A stretch of DNA of 64,000 nt from SCTD01 sp963784675 (GTDB taxonomy: Bacteria > Actinomycetota > Actinomycetes > Mycobacteriales > SCTD01), in the NCBI GenBank assembly GCA_963784675.1, contig CAWASE010000012.1, positions 124,001 through 188,000 of the forward strand. Direction: 5' to 3'. The position numbers and the translations under genes were made by a program. Under the pieces are notes generated by a model, which was not told the origin of the DNA, made no database searches, and was given only the letters and a program-made list of their open reading frames with translations. Every line of letters starts with the position of its first letter. Position 1 is the stretch's first letter. Below are positions 7,805-17,135 of this stretch, piece by piece.

Positions 7805-9159
7805 GCCGCACCGTCCTGGCGGGTGCCGAGCGGACGGTCGCCCGCACCGCGCAGCGCGTCGGTGACCGACCCCTCGACCAGCGTGGGCACGCCCGGCTCG
7901 GCGGCGTCGCCGTCGAGGGCGAACAGGGCGCTGAGCGCGTCGGCGTAGGTGAGCCCGTCGGGTGACTCGGTGAGCTCCTTGAGCCGCACGGTCGGCATGT
8001 GCAGCAGCGCGGCCACGGCCCGGCGCACAGCGGTCTGCACCTCGGCGGCGGCGCGCTCATCCAGGTCAGGGACGCGTCCGCCCAGGCGGGTGAGCTCGGC
8101 CGCGACGATCTCGTCAGCCCGGGCGCGCAGCGCGACGACGGTCGGAGCGACGCGGACGGCCCGCTGCCACGCGACGAACTCGCCGACCTCCTGCTCGACG
8201 ATCGCGCGGGTGGCCTCGACGCCCGCGCCCGCGGCGGTGCTCGTCAGCACCTCCTGCAGCGAGGCGAGGTCGACCAGCGTGACGCCGGGCAGCGCGCGCA
8301 CGGCGGGGTCGATGTCGCGGGGCAGCGCGAGGTCCAGGATCGCGAGCGGACGTCCGGCCCGGGCGGCGACCGCGCGCTGCACCGTCGCGAGCTCGACGAC
8401 GACGCCGGTGGCGCCGGTGCTCGACACGACGACGTCGGCCTCGACCAGCGCCCGCTCCAGGCCCTCGAGCCCGATGCCGGTGCCCTCCAGCGCGGTGGCC
8501 AGCCGGTGCGCGTTCTCGGCCGTGCGGTTGGCGACCACGACGCTGCCGGCGCCCGCACGGCGCAGCGTCGCACCGGCGAGCGCGCCCATGGAGCCGGCGC
8601 CGATGACCAGCACGCGGCGGCCGTCGAGCGGTCCGACGGCCTGCATCGCGCGCTCGAGCCCGACGCTGACGAGCGACTGACCGGCCTCGTCGATGCCGGT
8701 CTCGGAGTGGGCTCGCTTGCCGACCTTCAGCGCCTTCTGGAAGAGCTCGTGCAGGGTGCGTCCGGCGGCGTCGCTGGACGCGCCGTAGGTGCGCCGCAGC
8801 TGGCCGAGGATCTGCGACTCGCCGATGACCATCGAGTCCAGGCCGCAGGCGACCTCGAACAGGTGGTGGACCGCCCGCGCCTCGAAGTGCACGTACAGGT
8901 GCCGCGACAGCTCTTCCAGCGGCACGCCCGACAGCTCTGCCAGCAGTCCGCTGACCGCTTCGAGCCCGGCGTGGAAGCCCTCGGCGTCGGCGTAGACCTC
9001 GACCCGGTTGCAGGTGCTGACGACGACCGCCTCCGAGACGGCCCCGCCCGCGCGCAGGTCGCGGGCGAGGTCGGTGGCGTCGCCGATGCCCACGGTGACC
9101 CGCTCGAGCAGCGCGACCGGGGCGCTGCGGTGGCTGACGCCGACCACGAGCACGCTCAT
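7801..9159 (-). CDS. hemA: Glutamyl-tRNA reductase
   Basis: 452 aa. It reduces glutamyl-tRNA to glutamate-1-semialdehyde, the committing step of C5 tetrapyrrole synthesis. The start MSVLVVGVSHRSAPV is chosen because it matches the family N-terminus and overlaps the rex stop by 4 bases; the frame extends upstream but is only antisense/out-of-frame rex sequence. The catalytic Cys is in VVSTCNRVEVYA near residue 50, followed by GESQILGQLR and the NADPH-binding VLVIGAGSMGALAG. The enzyme is the usual regulated step, and here it is placed immediately behind rex. Confidence 0.96.
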   Translation of the reverse strand: MSVLVVGVSHRSAPVALLERVTVGIGDATDLARDLRAGGAVSEAVVVSTCNRVEVYADAEGFHAGLEAVSGLLAELSGVPLEELSRHLYVHFEARAVHHLFEVACGLDSMVIGESQILGQLRRTYGASSDAAGRTLHELFQKALKVGKRAHSETGIDEAGQSLVSVGLERAMQAVGPLDGRRVLVIGAGSMGALAGATLRRAGAGSVVVANRTAENAHRLATALEGTGIGLEGLERALVEADVVVSSTGATGVVVELATVQRAVAARAGRPLAILDLALPRDIDPAVRALPGVTLVDLASLQEVLTSTAAGAGVEATRAIVEQEVGEFVAWQRAVRVAPTVVALRARADEIVAAELTRLGGRVPDLDERAAAEVQTAVRRAVAALLHMPTVRLKELTESPDGLTYADALSALFALDGDAAEPGVPTLVEGSVTDALRGAGDRPLGTRQDGAA

Positions 9160-9884
9160 GCCGACACCGCCTGCACGTCGTCGACGGCCGCGCGTGCGGC
9201 CTTGCGGGCCTCGTGGAAGGACAGGATCTGCAGCTCGTTGGACAGGTCGACCTTGCGGACGTCCACCCCGTCGGGCACCTGCAGCACGGCCGGCGCGAAG
9301 TTCAGCACGCTGGTGACGCCGGCCGTGACGAGGGCGTCGCACACCTGCTGCGCGGCGTGCGCCGGCGTGGCGACGACGCCGATCGCGACGCCGTGCGTGC
9401 GGACGACAGCCGCCAGCTCGCTGATCGGCTGCACGACGAGGTCGCCGATGCGCTCGCCGACGCGTGCCGGGTCGGCGTCCAGCAGGGCGACGACGCAGAA
9501 GCCGCGGGAGGAGAAGCCGCCGTAGCCGGCCAGGGCCGTGCCCAGGTTGCCGACGCCGACGAGCACGACCGGCCAGCGCTGTTCGAGCCCGAGCGCGCGG
9601 CTGATGTGCGCGACGAGCTCGCTGACGTCGTAGCCGACCCCGCGGGTGCCGTAGGAGCCCAGGTGCGAGAGGTCCTTGCGCAGCTTGGCCGAGCCGACGC
9701 CGGCAGCCTCGGCCAGCGCCTGACTGCTGACGGTGACCCGACCCGTCTCCGCGAGCGCGGACAGCGCCCGCAGATACACCGGCAGCCGGGCGACGGTGGC
9801 CTCCGGCACGTCGGACCGGCGCGCGGCAGGGAGGGCGGGGACGCCGGTCGTCCGGCCGCCTGCGCTCCTGCCCTGTGCGCTCAC
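9156..9884 (-). CDS. rex: Redox-sensing transcriptional repressor Rex
   Basis: 242 aa. Rex senses the NADH/NAD+ ratio and represses respiratory and, in Streptomyces, its own rex-hem genes when NADH is high. The N-terminal winged helix is visible in SSQALAEAAGVGSAKLRKDL and SYGTRGVGYDV; the Rossmann motif is VVLVGVGNLGTALAGY near residue 105, and the C-terminal swap region is ELQILSF. It heads the haem operon (4-base overlap with hemA). A near-perfect Rex operator overlaps its own promoter about 107 bases upstream of the start, so autoregulation is expected. Confidence 0.96.
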   Translation of the reverse strand: MSAQGRSAGGRTTGVPALPAARRSDVPEATVARLPVYLRALSALAETGRVTVSSQALAEAAGVGSAKLRKDLSHLGSYGTRGVGYDVSELVAHISRALGLEQRWPVVLVGVGNLGTALAGYGGFSSRGFCVVALLDADPARVGERIGDLVVQPISELAAVVRTHGVAIGVVATPAHAAQQVCDALVTAGVTSVLNFAPAVLQVPDGVDVRKVDLSNELQILSFHEARKAARAAVDDVQAVSA

Positions 9885-9979
9885 TGCCGGACTCCTGGAC
9901 CTGTGCCGAGGTGGTTCGCTGTCGACGCGCCGGTGACGGGCCCTGCGCCGGGACGTCGGGATCGGGTCTCCCTGACCTC

Positions 9980-10008
9980 AGGTTACGCGCTTGTGAACGC
10001 ATGCACAA
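9980..10008 (-). promoter_or_regulatory. Promoter of the rex-hem operon with embedded Rex operator
   Basis: The 18-base site 9991-10008, TTGTGAACGCATGCACAA, matches the Rex consensus TTGTGAANNNNTTCACAA at 13 of 14 specified bases. On the minus strand a -35-like TTGTGC (10008-10003) and a -10-like TAACCT (9985-9980) are separated by exactly 17 bases, so the operator covers the -35 and much of the spacer. Repressor binding there would block RNA polymerase. Operator seen directly; promoter assignment inferred. Confidence 0.85.
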
Positions 10009-10197
10009 AGTCGGTGAGGCGCCTCACAGGCGACGAGCAGGAGCTGCCGGTGGCGCCGTGATCATCAGAAGCATCCAGGCGTCAGCAGCCCCTTCTGCGC
10101 CCTCGAACGCATCGAACCTTCTGACGATCACTCGGGCTGGGCGGCGGCTGGGCGCCCCGGCTGGCCTCCACCGCGCGCGGGGTCGAGTGGCTCGCCG

Positions 10198-10455
10198 TCA
10201 GCCGCGCAGGGCCCGCCGCAGCGCGCCCGGGTCCAGCCGGCCGAAGGCGTGCTCGACGCCGTCCAGGAGCACCACCGGCACCTTGTCGGTGTAGAGCTCG
10301 CGGCGCCGCGGGTCGGCGTCGACGTCCAGCACCTGCAGCACCAGACCGGCGCGGGCGGCCGCCGCCGCGACGAGCTCCTTCTGCTCGCTGCACAGCAGGC
10401 AGTGCGCCCGGGTCACGTAGGTGATCTCGCGCGGAGGGTGCCGCCGTCGGAGCAC
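10198..10455 (-). CDS. Glutaredoxin-family thiol protein
   Basis: 85 aa with a thioredoxin-like fold. A CxxC redox motif lies in TRAHCLLCSEQ, followed by VLDVDADPRR, the cis-Pro segment DKVPVVLLDG and a final FGRLDPGALRRAL, matching the short DUF836-type glutaredoxins. GTG 10455 is chosen; it begins 2 bases after the stop of the acyl-CoA ligase gene, so the two are co-transcribed. The family is often found beside rex-hem in actinomycetes, but here it ends about 190 bases before the Rex operator and would be read through from upstream. Confidence 0.85.
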   Translation of the reverse strand: MLRRRHPPREITYVTRAHCLLCSEQKELVAAAAARAGLVLQVLDVDADPRRRELYTDKVPVVLLDGVEHAFGRLDPGALRRALRG

Positions 10456-10457
10456 CG

Positions 10458-12006
10458 TCAGACCTGCAGCTCGCGCAGCCGTCCCTTGCTGACCTTGCCG
10501 GTGGCGCTGTGCGGCAGCTCGTCGACGAACTCGACCGTGGTCGGGCACTTGAACCGGGCCAGCGACCGGGCACAGTGCGCGATGACGTCCTCGGCCGCCA
10601 ACCGGGCCCCACGGCGCAGGACCACCAGCGCCTTCACCGACTCGCCGGTGTAGGGGTGCGCGATGCCCAGCACGGCGGCCTCGTCGATGTCGGGGTGCGC
10701 GACGAGGACGTCCTCGACCTCGCGCGGATACACGTTGAAGCCGCTGACGAGCACCATCTCCTTGCGGCGGTCGACCAGGTGCAGGTCGCCGTCCTGGTCG
10801 ACGAAGGCGACGTCGCCGGTGGCCCACCAGCCGTCGGCGTCCGGGCCGCCCTCGCCGTCGGGCCAGTAGCCGAGAAACAGGTTGCCGCCGCGCGCGACGA
10901 TCTCGCCGGGGTCGCCCTCCTCGACGGGCTCGCCGGACTCGTCGACGAGCTTGAGCTCGACGCCGGGCACGGCCCGTCCGATCGAGCTGGGCTTGGCCAC
11001 CTCCGACAGCAGGGTGGTGGTGAGCACCGGCGCGGTCTCGGTCAGGCCGTAGCCCTCGAACACATGGTGACCCGTGACGTCCAGCACCCGGTTCAGGACG
11101 GCGGCCGGCAGCGGCGCCCCGCCCGACAGCGCCAGCCGCACCCCGGAGAAGGCGTCGCCGACGTCGGGCAGCATCGACCACGCGACGAACATCGGTGGGG
11201 CGCCGAGCAGGTTGGTGACCTCGTGCCGGTGCACCTCGGCGAGCGTCTCGACGGGGTCGAAGCGTTCGACGAGCAGGCCGGTGGCGGCGTGGTAGGCGAC
11301 GGCGCCGAGCCCGCCGTTCAGGCCGTAGACGTGGAACAGCGGCAGCACGAGCAGCACGACGTCGTCCATCGAGACCACCGGCGGGTCGATCCGGCTGCCC
11401 TGCTCGAGGTTGGTCAGCAGCGCGCGGTGCGGCAGCATCGCGCCCTTGGGACGGCCGCTGGTGCCGGAGGTGTAGAGCAGCACCGCGAGGTCCTCGCCAC
11501 CGCTCTGCGGTTCCACCCGCCCCGAACCGCGGCCGCGGGCGAGCACGGCGTCCCAGGTCTGCACGCCGGGCGCCGCGGAGTCCAGGCCGGTGACGAGCAC
11601 GTGCTCCAGGGTGTCCAGGGCGCCGGACAGCACCTGAGCGGTCTGGACGGCCGCGCGCCTGACCACCAGCGCCCGGGCGCCGCTGTCGGACAGCGCCCGC
11701 TGCAGCTCGTCACGGGTGTAGCCGGTGTTGAGCGGGACGACCACCAGGCCCGCGCGCAGGGCGCCGAAGTAGGCGATCGGGAAGTCGGGGGTGTTGCCGA
11801 GCTGCATGCCGAACCGGTCGCCGGGTCGCAGCCCCAGCGCGATCAGCCCGGCCGCGGCGGAGTCGACGGCGGCGTCGACCTCTGCCCAGCTCTGGACGCG
11901 GCCGCGGAACAGGAACGCGGGCTTGTCCGGTGCCTGCCCGGCTGCGGCCGCGCACCAGCTCGGAGAGGTTGCCGCTGGACACCGGTACGGGCGACGCGGA
12001 CGTCAC
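10458..12006 (-). pseudogene. Long-chain acyl-CoA ligase (AMP-binding), frameshifted near 11950
   Basis: An adenylate-forming enzyme that activates a fatty acid to acyl-AMP and then acyl-CoA. The P-loop LLYTSGTSGRPKGAMLPH, EGYGLTETAP, the hinge TGDVAFVDQDGDLHLVDRRKE and the catalytic Lys region SATGKVSKGRLREL are intact in the frame ending at 10458. The N-terminus continues in another frame: GTG 12006, preceded by AGGAGG, reads MTSASPVPVSSGNLSELV, and after removing one C near 11950 it joins AAAAGQAPDKPAFLFRG in the main frame. The restored protein is about 515 aa, normal for the family. A single extra base in an otherwise conserved gene suggests a sequence error. A downstream ATG (11807) would give a truncated protein and is unlikely to be the real start. 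Confidence 0.85.
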
Positions 12007-12119
12007 GGGTTCAGCCTCCTGGTCCGGATGAGCGGCGAGCACGGCGCAGGTCGGCGAGACGACACCGTCCGCCCCCGCAGTCTCCCACAGTCGTGACCCG
12101 TTCCTCGGGTGGCAAACGC

Positions 12120-14442
12120 TCAGCCAGGACTCGGGCGGCGGCAGGATCGGGGACGGCTCCGGGTCCGGCGGTGGGGGCGGCTCCGGGCTCGCCGGCGGCT
12201 GCGGACTGGGCTCGGCCGGGCTCGGCGCCGTCGTGGCGGCCACCGGCGGACGCGGCGAGGGGCTGCGTCGGCGCGGCGCCCTGGTCGCGACAGGCTGGGC
12301 GGCCTCGGTCGGCGAGGCCTGGGCCGTCGGGCCGATCGAGGGCGCGATGCCCTGCTGTTCCGCGCGCCGGTTGGCCTGGATCTCGCGCAGGATCTGGAAG
12401 CTGCGGGTGAAGATCTTGCGCCGGCAGCGTGCCGCCGTAGACCTGCGGGACACCGTGCACGCCCAGCATGCCGCCGCACGCGCCGTTGCCGATGCCCTTG
12501 CAGTTCTGGTCCTCGTAGCCCATCCAGGTGGCGATGCAGATGTTCTGCGGGGAGTAGGCGCACCCGATGAACCAGGCGTCGACGCTGTCGTTGGTGGTGC
12601 CCGTCTTGCCGTAGACGAGGAACTCCTGCGCGGCGGCCTTCGCGGTGCCGCCGGGCTTGGTGACGCCGGACATCGCCTTGACCACCTGGTCGGCGATCTC
12701 CGGCTTCAGGGCGACGTTCTGCGGCTTCGGCTTCTTCGGCGCCCGGCTGATCACCTCACCGTTGACGTCCTTGGTCTCCAGGATGAAGCGCGGCGCCATG
12801 TGCACGCCGTGGTTCATCAGGGTGCCGAACGCGTTCGCCATCGACAGCGGGGTGACCAGAGCGGTGGTGCCCAGCCCGAACGAGGTCTGCGCGGTGCCGA
12901 ACGCGTCCTCGTTCGCGACCACCCCGGAGTCGAGCATGATCTGCTTGATGCGCGGCCGGCCGGCCTCGATGGCCAGCGGCACGAAGACCGTGTTGACCGA
13001 CCCCTGCAGCGCCCGCTGCAGGGTGAGGCGTCCCCGCCTCCGCTGTTCTCGCCGCCGGCGTTGCAGTAGGTGTAGACGCCGCCGGTGGCGTTCGGGTCGC
13101 GGATGGAGTCGCAGCCCGGCGCCGGCCGGGTGGTGTTGAGCGTGAGCCCCTTCTCCAGCGCGGCGGCCAGCGTGAAGGGCTTGATCGTGGAGCCGGTCGA
13201 GCGGTTGGCGTTGGTCGCCAGGTTGAACCCGCCGCGGTCGTAGCCGTTCACCGCCGGGCGCTCACCCTTGACCGGGAACCGGCGCAACGTCGTCATCGCC
13301 TTGACGTCGCCGTTGGTGATGTCGATCGCCACGACGGCGGCCTGCGGGTCGGTGGCGTCGGGCAGCACCTCGTTGACCGCCCGGGTGACGGCCTCCTGCA
13401 GGTCGGAGTCCAGCGCCGTCGTCACCCGGAAACCGCCACGGTCCAGCGTGTCCGGGTCGTCCTTGTAGCGGGCCTTGAGCTGCGCCCGCACCAGGTCGGC
13501 GTACTCGGGCGCCGTGCTCGGCGGGTCGGGCGGCGTCTCGCGCAGCGGGAAGACGGCGGCCTGCCGCTTGTAGGCCTCGCTCGCCTCGATCGGGGTGATG
13601 TAGCCGTTGATGACCATCTGGTTCAGCGTGTACTTCTGGCGCAGCCGCGCCGCCGTGAAGCTCTTCACGGGGTTGTAGTTGGACGGCGCCGGCGCGATGC
13701 CGGCCAGCATCGACGCCCGGGCGATGGCCAGCGTGCGGGCGCGCGGCCCACCTCGGCCCGGCGTCTCGTCCAGGTCGAGGTCCATGACGTCGACCCCGAA
13801 GTAGTACTTGCTCGCGGCCTGCACGCCGTAGGTGCTGTTGCCCAGGAACAGCACGTTGAGGTAGTCGGTGAGGATGTCCTGCTTGGACTCCTCCTTCTCC
13901 AGCCGGACGGCCAGCGCTGCCTCGCGCACCTTGCGCAGCAGGCTGCGGTCGCTGCCGACGTAGGTGTTCTTCACGTACTGCTGGGTGATCGTGGAGCCGC
14001 CCTGCAGCGAGTCGCCGGTGATGTCGCGGTAGGCCGCGCGCAGGGTGGCGGTGACGTCGACCCCGCTGTGGTCCAGGAACCGGGCGTCCTCGGCGGAGAT
14101 GATCGCCTGCCGCATCAGGTCGGGGATCTGATCGGCCTTGAGCACCTCGCGGCGCTGCACCGGCCGGATCTGACCGAACTGGGTGCCGTCGGAGGCCAGC
14201 AGCAGCACCGGCTTGGGGGCCGGCGGCACCGCGCGCAGGTCGAAGGGGGCGGCCAGCAGCCCGGTCACGAACGTCGTCGTCCCGACCACCAGGGCCAGCA
14301 CGGCGACCAGCAGCGTGCGGGCGATCCGCCGGCCGCGCCGACGGCGTCGGGCCACCTTGGACAGCCGCCGCGGGGGGGCCGGCTGCGCGGTGGAGGCGTT
14401 GCGCGGGCGTCCGGTCCGTCCTGGGATCCGGGCCTGGGGCAT
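12120..14442 (-). pseudogene. Class A penicillin-binding protein (GT51 + transpeptidase), two frameshift sites
   Basis: A bifunctional peptidoglycan synthase anchored by one N-terminal helix (RTLLVAVLALVVGTTTFV). GT51 motifs are EDARFLDHSGVD (catalytic Glu), GGSTITQQYVKN and REAALAVRLEKEESKQDIL. Transpeptidase motifs are STIK in NRSTGSTIKPFTL, SVN after LTLQRALQG, and KTG in VYGKTGTTND. The frame from 14442 is lost near 13030. Translation resumes in a second frame (LTLQRALQGSVN onward) to about 12420, where an extra C moves it to a third frame carrying IFTRSFQILREI and a Pro/Ser/Ala-rich tail; the true stop is uncertain, near 12120. The ATG start has a TAGGCT -10 (14454-14449) six bases upstream, suggesting a leaderless mRNA. 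A genuine knockout of two frames in one PBP is less likely than read errors. Confidence 0.85.
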
Positions 14443-14717
14443 GGGCTGAGCCTAGACGGCGCGCTACGGACCACGTCGGTCGTCCACAGCGACCACGCCG
14501 GACCGTGGGGCGCATGTGCTCAGGTCTGCCGCTCCGGCTGCCGATGTCCCGGTTCGGCGGACCGGTCAGCCTCCGGCCCGTAGCATGAGCCACCACGACG
14601 GCACGTCCCGGGCAGTCCGGGTCTGCGCCGTGCCCTTCTGCGCGACAGGAGCCACGTTCGTGCCACGCGCCCGCGCGAGCCACCCTGCCGTGAGCACCCG
14701 CCCGTGAGCCTGCCGAC

Positions 14718-15446
14718 GTGGACCGCCCCGACGTGGACGCCCGCGTGACCCGCGCGGCCGCAGCGCCCGCGGTCGTCCTGCCCTCGCCGACCGCGGCCGG
14801 CGACGACTCCGTGGCCCTGGAGCACCCCCCCGTCGCCGACCCGGCTACCGGCCACCGGGCCGCAGAGGTACACGCTCCGGCAGAGGGCGAGGCCGCCGTC
14901 ACGCTCGCCATGGTGCAGCGGGCGCAGACCGGCGACGCCGACGCCTTCGGTGAGCTCTACGACCGCTACGTCGACGTCGTCTACCGCTACGTCTACTACC
15001 GGGTGGGCTCGGCGCAGGTGGCCGAGGACCTCACCAGCGAGACGTTCCTGCGCGCCCTGCGCCGCATCTCCAGCTTCACCTGGCAGGGCCGCGACGTCGG
15101 AGCCTGGTTCGTCACCATCGCCCGAAACCTCATCGCCGACCACTACAAGTCCAGCCGGTACCGCCTGGAGCTGACGACCGACGACGTGTCGCAGTCCGGC
15201 GCCAAGCTCGTCCAGGACGGTCCCGAGGGCGCCGTGCTGGAGCAGATGCAGAACAAGGTGCTGCTCGAGTCGGTGAAGAAGCTCAACCCCGAGCAGCAGG
15301 AGTGCATCGTCCTGCGGTTCCTGCAAGGGCTGTCGGTCGCCGAGACGGCCGCGGCCATGGGAAAGAACGACGGCGCCATCAAGGCGCTGCAGTACCGCGC
15401 GATCCGCTCGCTGGGGCGGCTGCTGCCCGAGGGTGTCGAGCTGTGA
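14718..15446 (+). CDS. bldN: ECF sigma factor of the BldN type
   Basis: 242 aa. Region 2 is AFGELYDRYVDVVYRYVYYR through AEDLTSETFLRALRRI and FTWQGRDVGAWFVTIARN; region 4 is LNPEQQECIVLRFLQGLSV through GKNDGAIKALQYRAIRSL. The YRVG...AEDLTSETF and GKN(D/E)GAIK segments match Streptomyces BldN closely. An N-terminal extension of about 65 residues rich in Ala/Pro resembles the pro-sequence known for S. coelicolor BldN. GTG 14718 has no clear ribosome site, so the start is provisional (an alternative is ATG 14911). The next gene is an RsbN-like membrane anti-sigma factor, the same pair order as in Streptomyces; BldN controls cell-surface and developmental genes there. Confidence 0.88.
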   Translation: MDRPDVDARVTRAAAAPAVVLPSPTAAGDDSVALEHPPVADPATGHRAAEVHAPAEGEAAVTLAMVQRAQTGDADAFGELYDRYVDVVYRYVYYRVGSAQVAEDLTSETFLRALRRISSFTWQGRDVGAWFVTIARNLIADHYKSSRYRLELTTDDVSQSGAKLVQDGPEGAVLEQMQNKVLLESVKKLNPEQQECIVLRFLQGLSVAETAAAMGKNDGAIKALQYRAIRSLGRLLPEGVEL

Positions 15447-15639
15447 CCACGGCGCCGACGCTGCTGACCACGACGACGGTGCTGCCGTCCGGGTGGGGTC
15501 CCGGTGGTCCTTTCGGGTCATTCCGGGGTGGAGAGCACATCCGCCGACGCTCTGGGTCGTTGCACCCTTCGCCGGTCGACGCCGCTCCGACGACGACGTC
15601 AGGGCCCGCACCGCACGGTCGGCCGAGGGAGGTGCAGCG

Positions 15640-16953
15640 ATGACGCCGAGAGGATGGCGCGCCGCCGCCCAGGAGCTGGCCAGCCGCCTGGACAGCGGTC
15701 CCGCCCTCAGCTCCGCGCACGCCGGCGAGGCGATGGGCGCGCGGCTGCAGCACCTCGGGTTCGCCGTCCACGCGTCCCCCGCGGCCTCGCCCTCCCCAGC
15801 CTTCCGGGCCGCCCTGCGGACCCGCCTGATGGCAGTCGCCGCCGTGCAGGGCGTCTACGCGCCGACCCCCGCGCAGACCCGGGCGCGCTCGGTCTCCCAG
15901 TCCGCGGCCCGCCGCGCCTCCGGCGTCGCCGCCGGCGCGCTGGCCTCCGTCGTCGCCGTGACCGGGGTGGCGGTCGCCGGCAGCCAGTCCTTGCCGGGCG
16001 ACCCCTTCTACGGCGTCAAGCGAGGCACCGAGGCGCTGCAGACCCGCTTCGCCGGCGACGACGTCGGCACCGGCACCCGCCACCTCGACCTGGCCGCCAT
16101 CCGGCTGCGCGAGGTCCGCGGTCTGACGCTGGGCCGCGACGCCGTCGCCGACGTCGCCCTGCGGGCCACGGGCGTCCGCCTCGCGGGCTACTCCGTCGCT
16201 GCCGGCACCGCGTCCACGGTCGACCGACCCGTCGGGGTCGCCCTCGGCGGCGCCGTCTCCGAGCGCGTCCGGCAGACGCTCGCCGACATGGACGACGAGA
16301 CCCGCACCGGCACGGCGCTGCTGAACCAGGCCTACCGCCGGACGCAGGCGCCGGAACCGCTGCGCGCGCTGTCGCGCTTCGCCACCCGGCAGAGCGCCGG
16401 GCTCGAGCTGCTCATGCCGTCCATGGACGGCGCGTCGCTGGACCGCGCCCGCGACTCGCTCGCGCTGGTCACCGGCGTGGCCGTGTCCACCGACCAGCTG
16501 CTGCGGCTCGGCACCTGCGGCGCCACCTGCGACCCCGGCACGGTCGCCCCGCTGCCCCCGCCCGTCACGACGCCGACCGCGGAGCCGGGGATCCCCGTCC
16601 CGACGCCCGCCGCCTCGCCCACCGCGTGCGGGTGCGCGCCCGTCACGACCCCGACCCCGCCCGCCCCGGGCCCGCCCGCACCCGCCGCCGAGCCGAGCGA
16701 ACAACCTGCTGCGGCCACCCCGGCGCCGTCGGACGCTGCGAGCCCGAGCCCGAGCCCCGCCGCGCAGCGGCCCAGCCCGGCCGCGAGCCCCGCGGTACCG
16801 CTGCCGTCCCTGCCCGGCGCGGTGCCGTCGCTGCCCGTCCCGCTGCCGTCGTTCTCGGCGCCGTCGCTGCCGCTCCCGCTGCCGTCGCTGCCGGGCCTGC
16901 TGCCGAGCCCGCTGCCGCTGCTGGTGGGCCCGACCGGACCCGCGTCCTCCTGA
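15640..16953 (+). CDS. RsbN-like membrane anti-sigma factor with DUF5667 domain
   Basis: 437 aa. ATG 15640 is preceded by GGAGGT. Residues 1-85 are cytoplasmic and would bind the sigma factor. One transmembrane segment lies near 93-113 (SGVAAGALASVVAVTGVAVA). The external part begins with SLPGDPFYGVKRGTEAL, the start of a DUF5667 domain, and ends in a long Pro/Ser/Leu low-complexity tail (repeats of PLPS, PSLP). The arrangement directly after a BldN-type sigma matches rsbN of Streptomyces, whose product sequesters BldN. The extended Pro-rich tail may reach into the cell wall. The 194-base gap between sigma and anti-sigma holds no other gene. Sequence of the cytoplasmic part was not compared, so the role is inferred from position and topology. 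Confidence 0.8.
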   Translation: MTPRGWRAAAQELASRLDSGPALSSAHAGEAMGARLQHLGFAVHASPAASPSPAFRAALRTRLMAVAAVQGVYAPTPAQTRARSVSQSAARRASGVAAGALASVVAVTGVAVAGSQSLPGDPFYGVKRGTEALQTRFAGDDVGTGTRHLDLAAIRLREVRGLTLGRDAVADVALRATGVRLAGYSVAAGTASTVDRPVGVALGGAVSERVRQTLADMDDETRTGTALLNQAYRRTQAPEPLRALSRFATRQSAGLELLMPSMDGASLDRARDSLALVTGVAVSTDQLLRLGTCGATCDPGTVAPLPPPVTTPTAEPGIPVPTPAASPTACGCAPVTTPTPPAPGPPAPAAEPSEQPAAATPAPSDAASPSPSPAAQRPSPAASPAVPLPSLPGAVPSLPVPLPSFSAPSLPLPLPSLPGLLPSPLPLLVGPTGPASS

Positions 16954-16998
16954 CCCACCTGCGCGGTCGGTAGGCCCCGGAAAGTCGCCGCCCCACCC

Positions 16999-17024
16999 GT
17001 CACCACGGGAGCGGCGTCTCGTTC
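16999..17024 (+). promoter_or_regulatory. Possible ECF-type promoter of the first LPRTG gene
   Basis: GTCAC (16999-17003), 16 bases, then CGTTC (17020-17024). The same GTCAC-N16-CGTT arrangement occurs upstream of both SsgA-like genes in this window. Spacing fits an extracytoplasmic-function sigma promoter. The GTCAC also lies inside a small hairpin (CCCGTCACCACGGG), so chance similarity cannot be excluded. Confidence 0.35.
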
Positions 17025-17135
17025 CTGCAGGCAAGACGTCGGCACCACCACCCCCCAGCCCCGGGGCGGGCCACGCGTCCACACACGCGTCGACCCCGCG
17101 GCAGGCTGCCGCGGACCTTGGGGAGGAACAACAAC

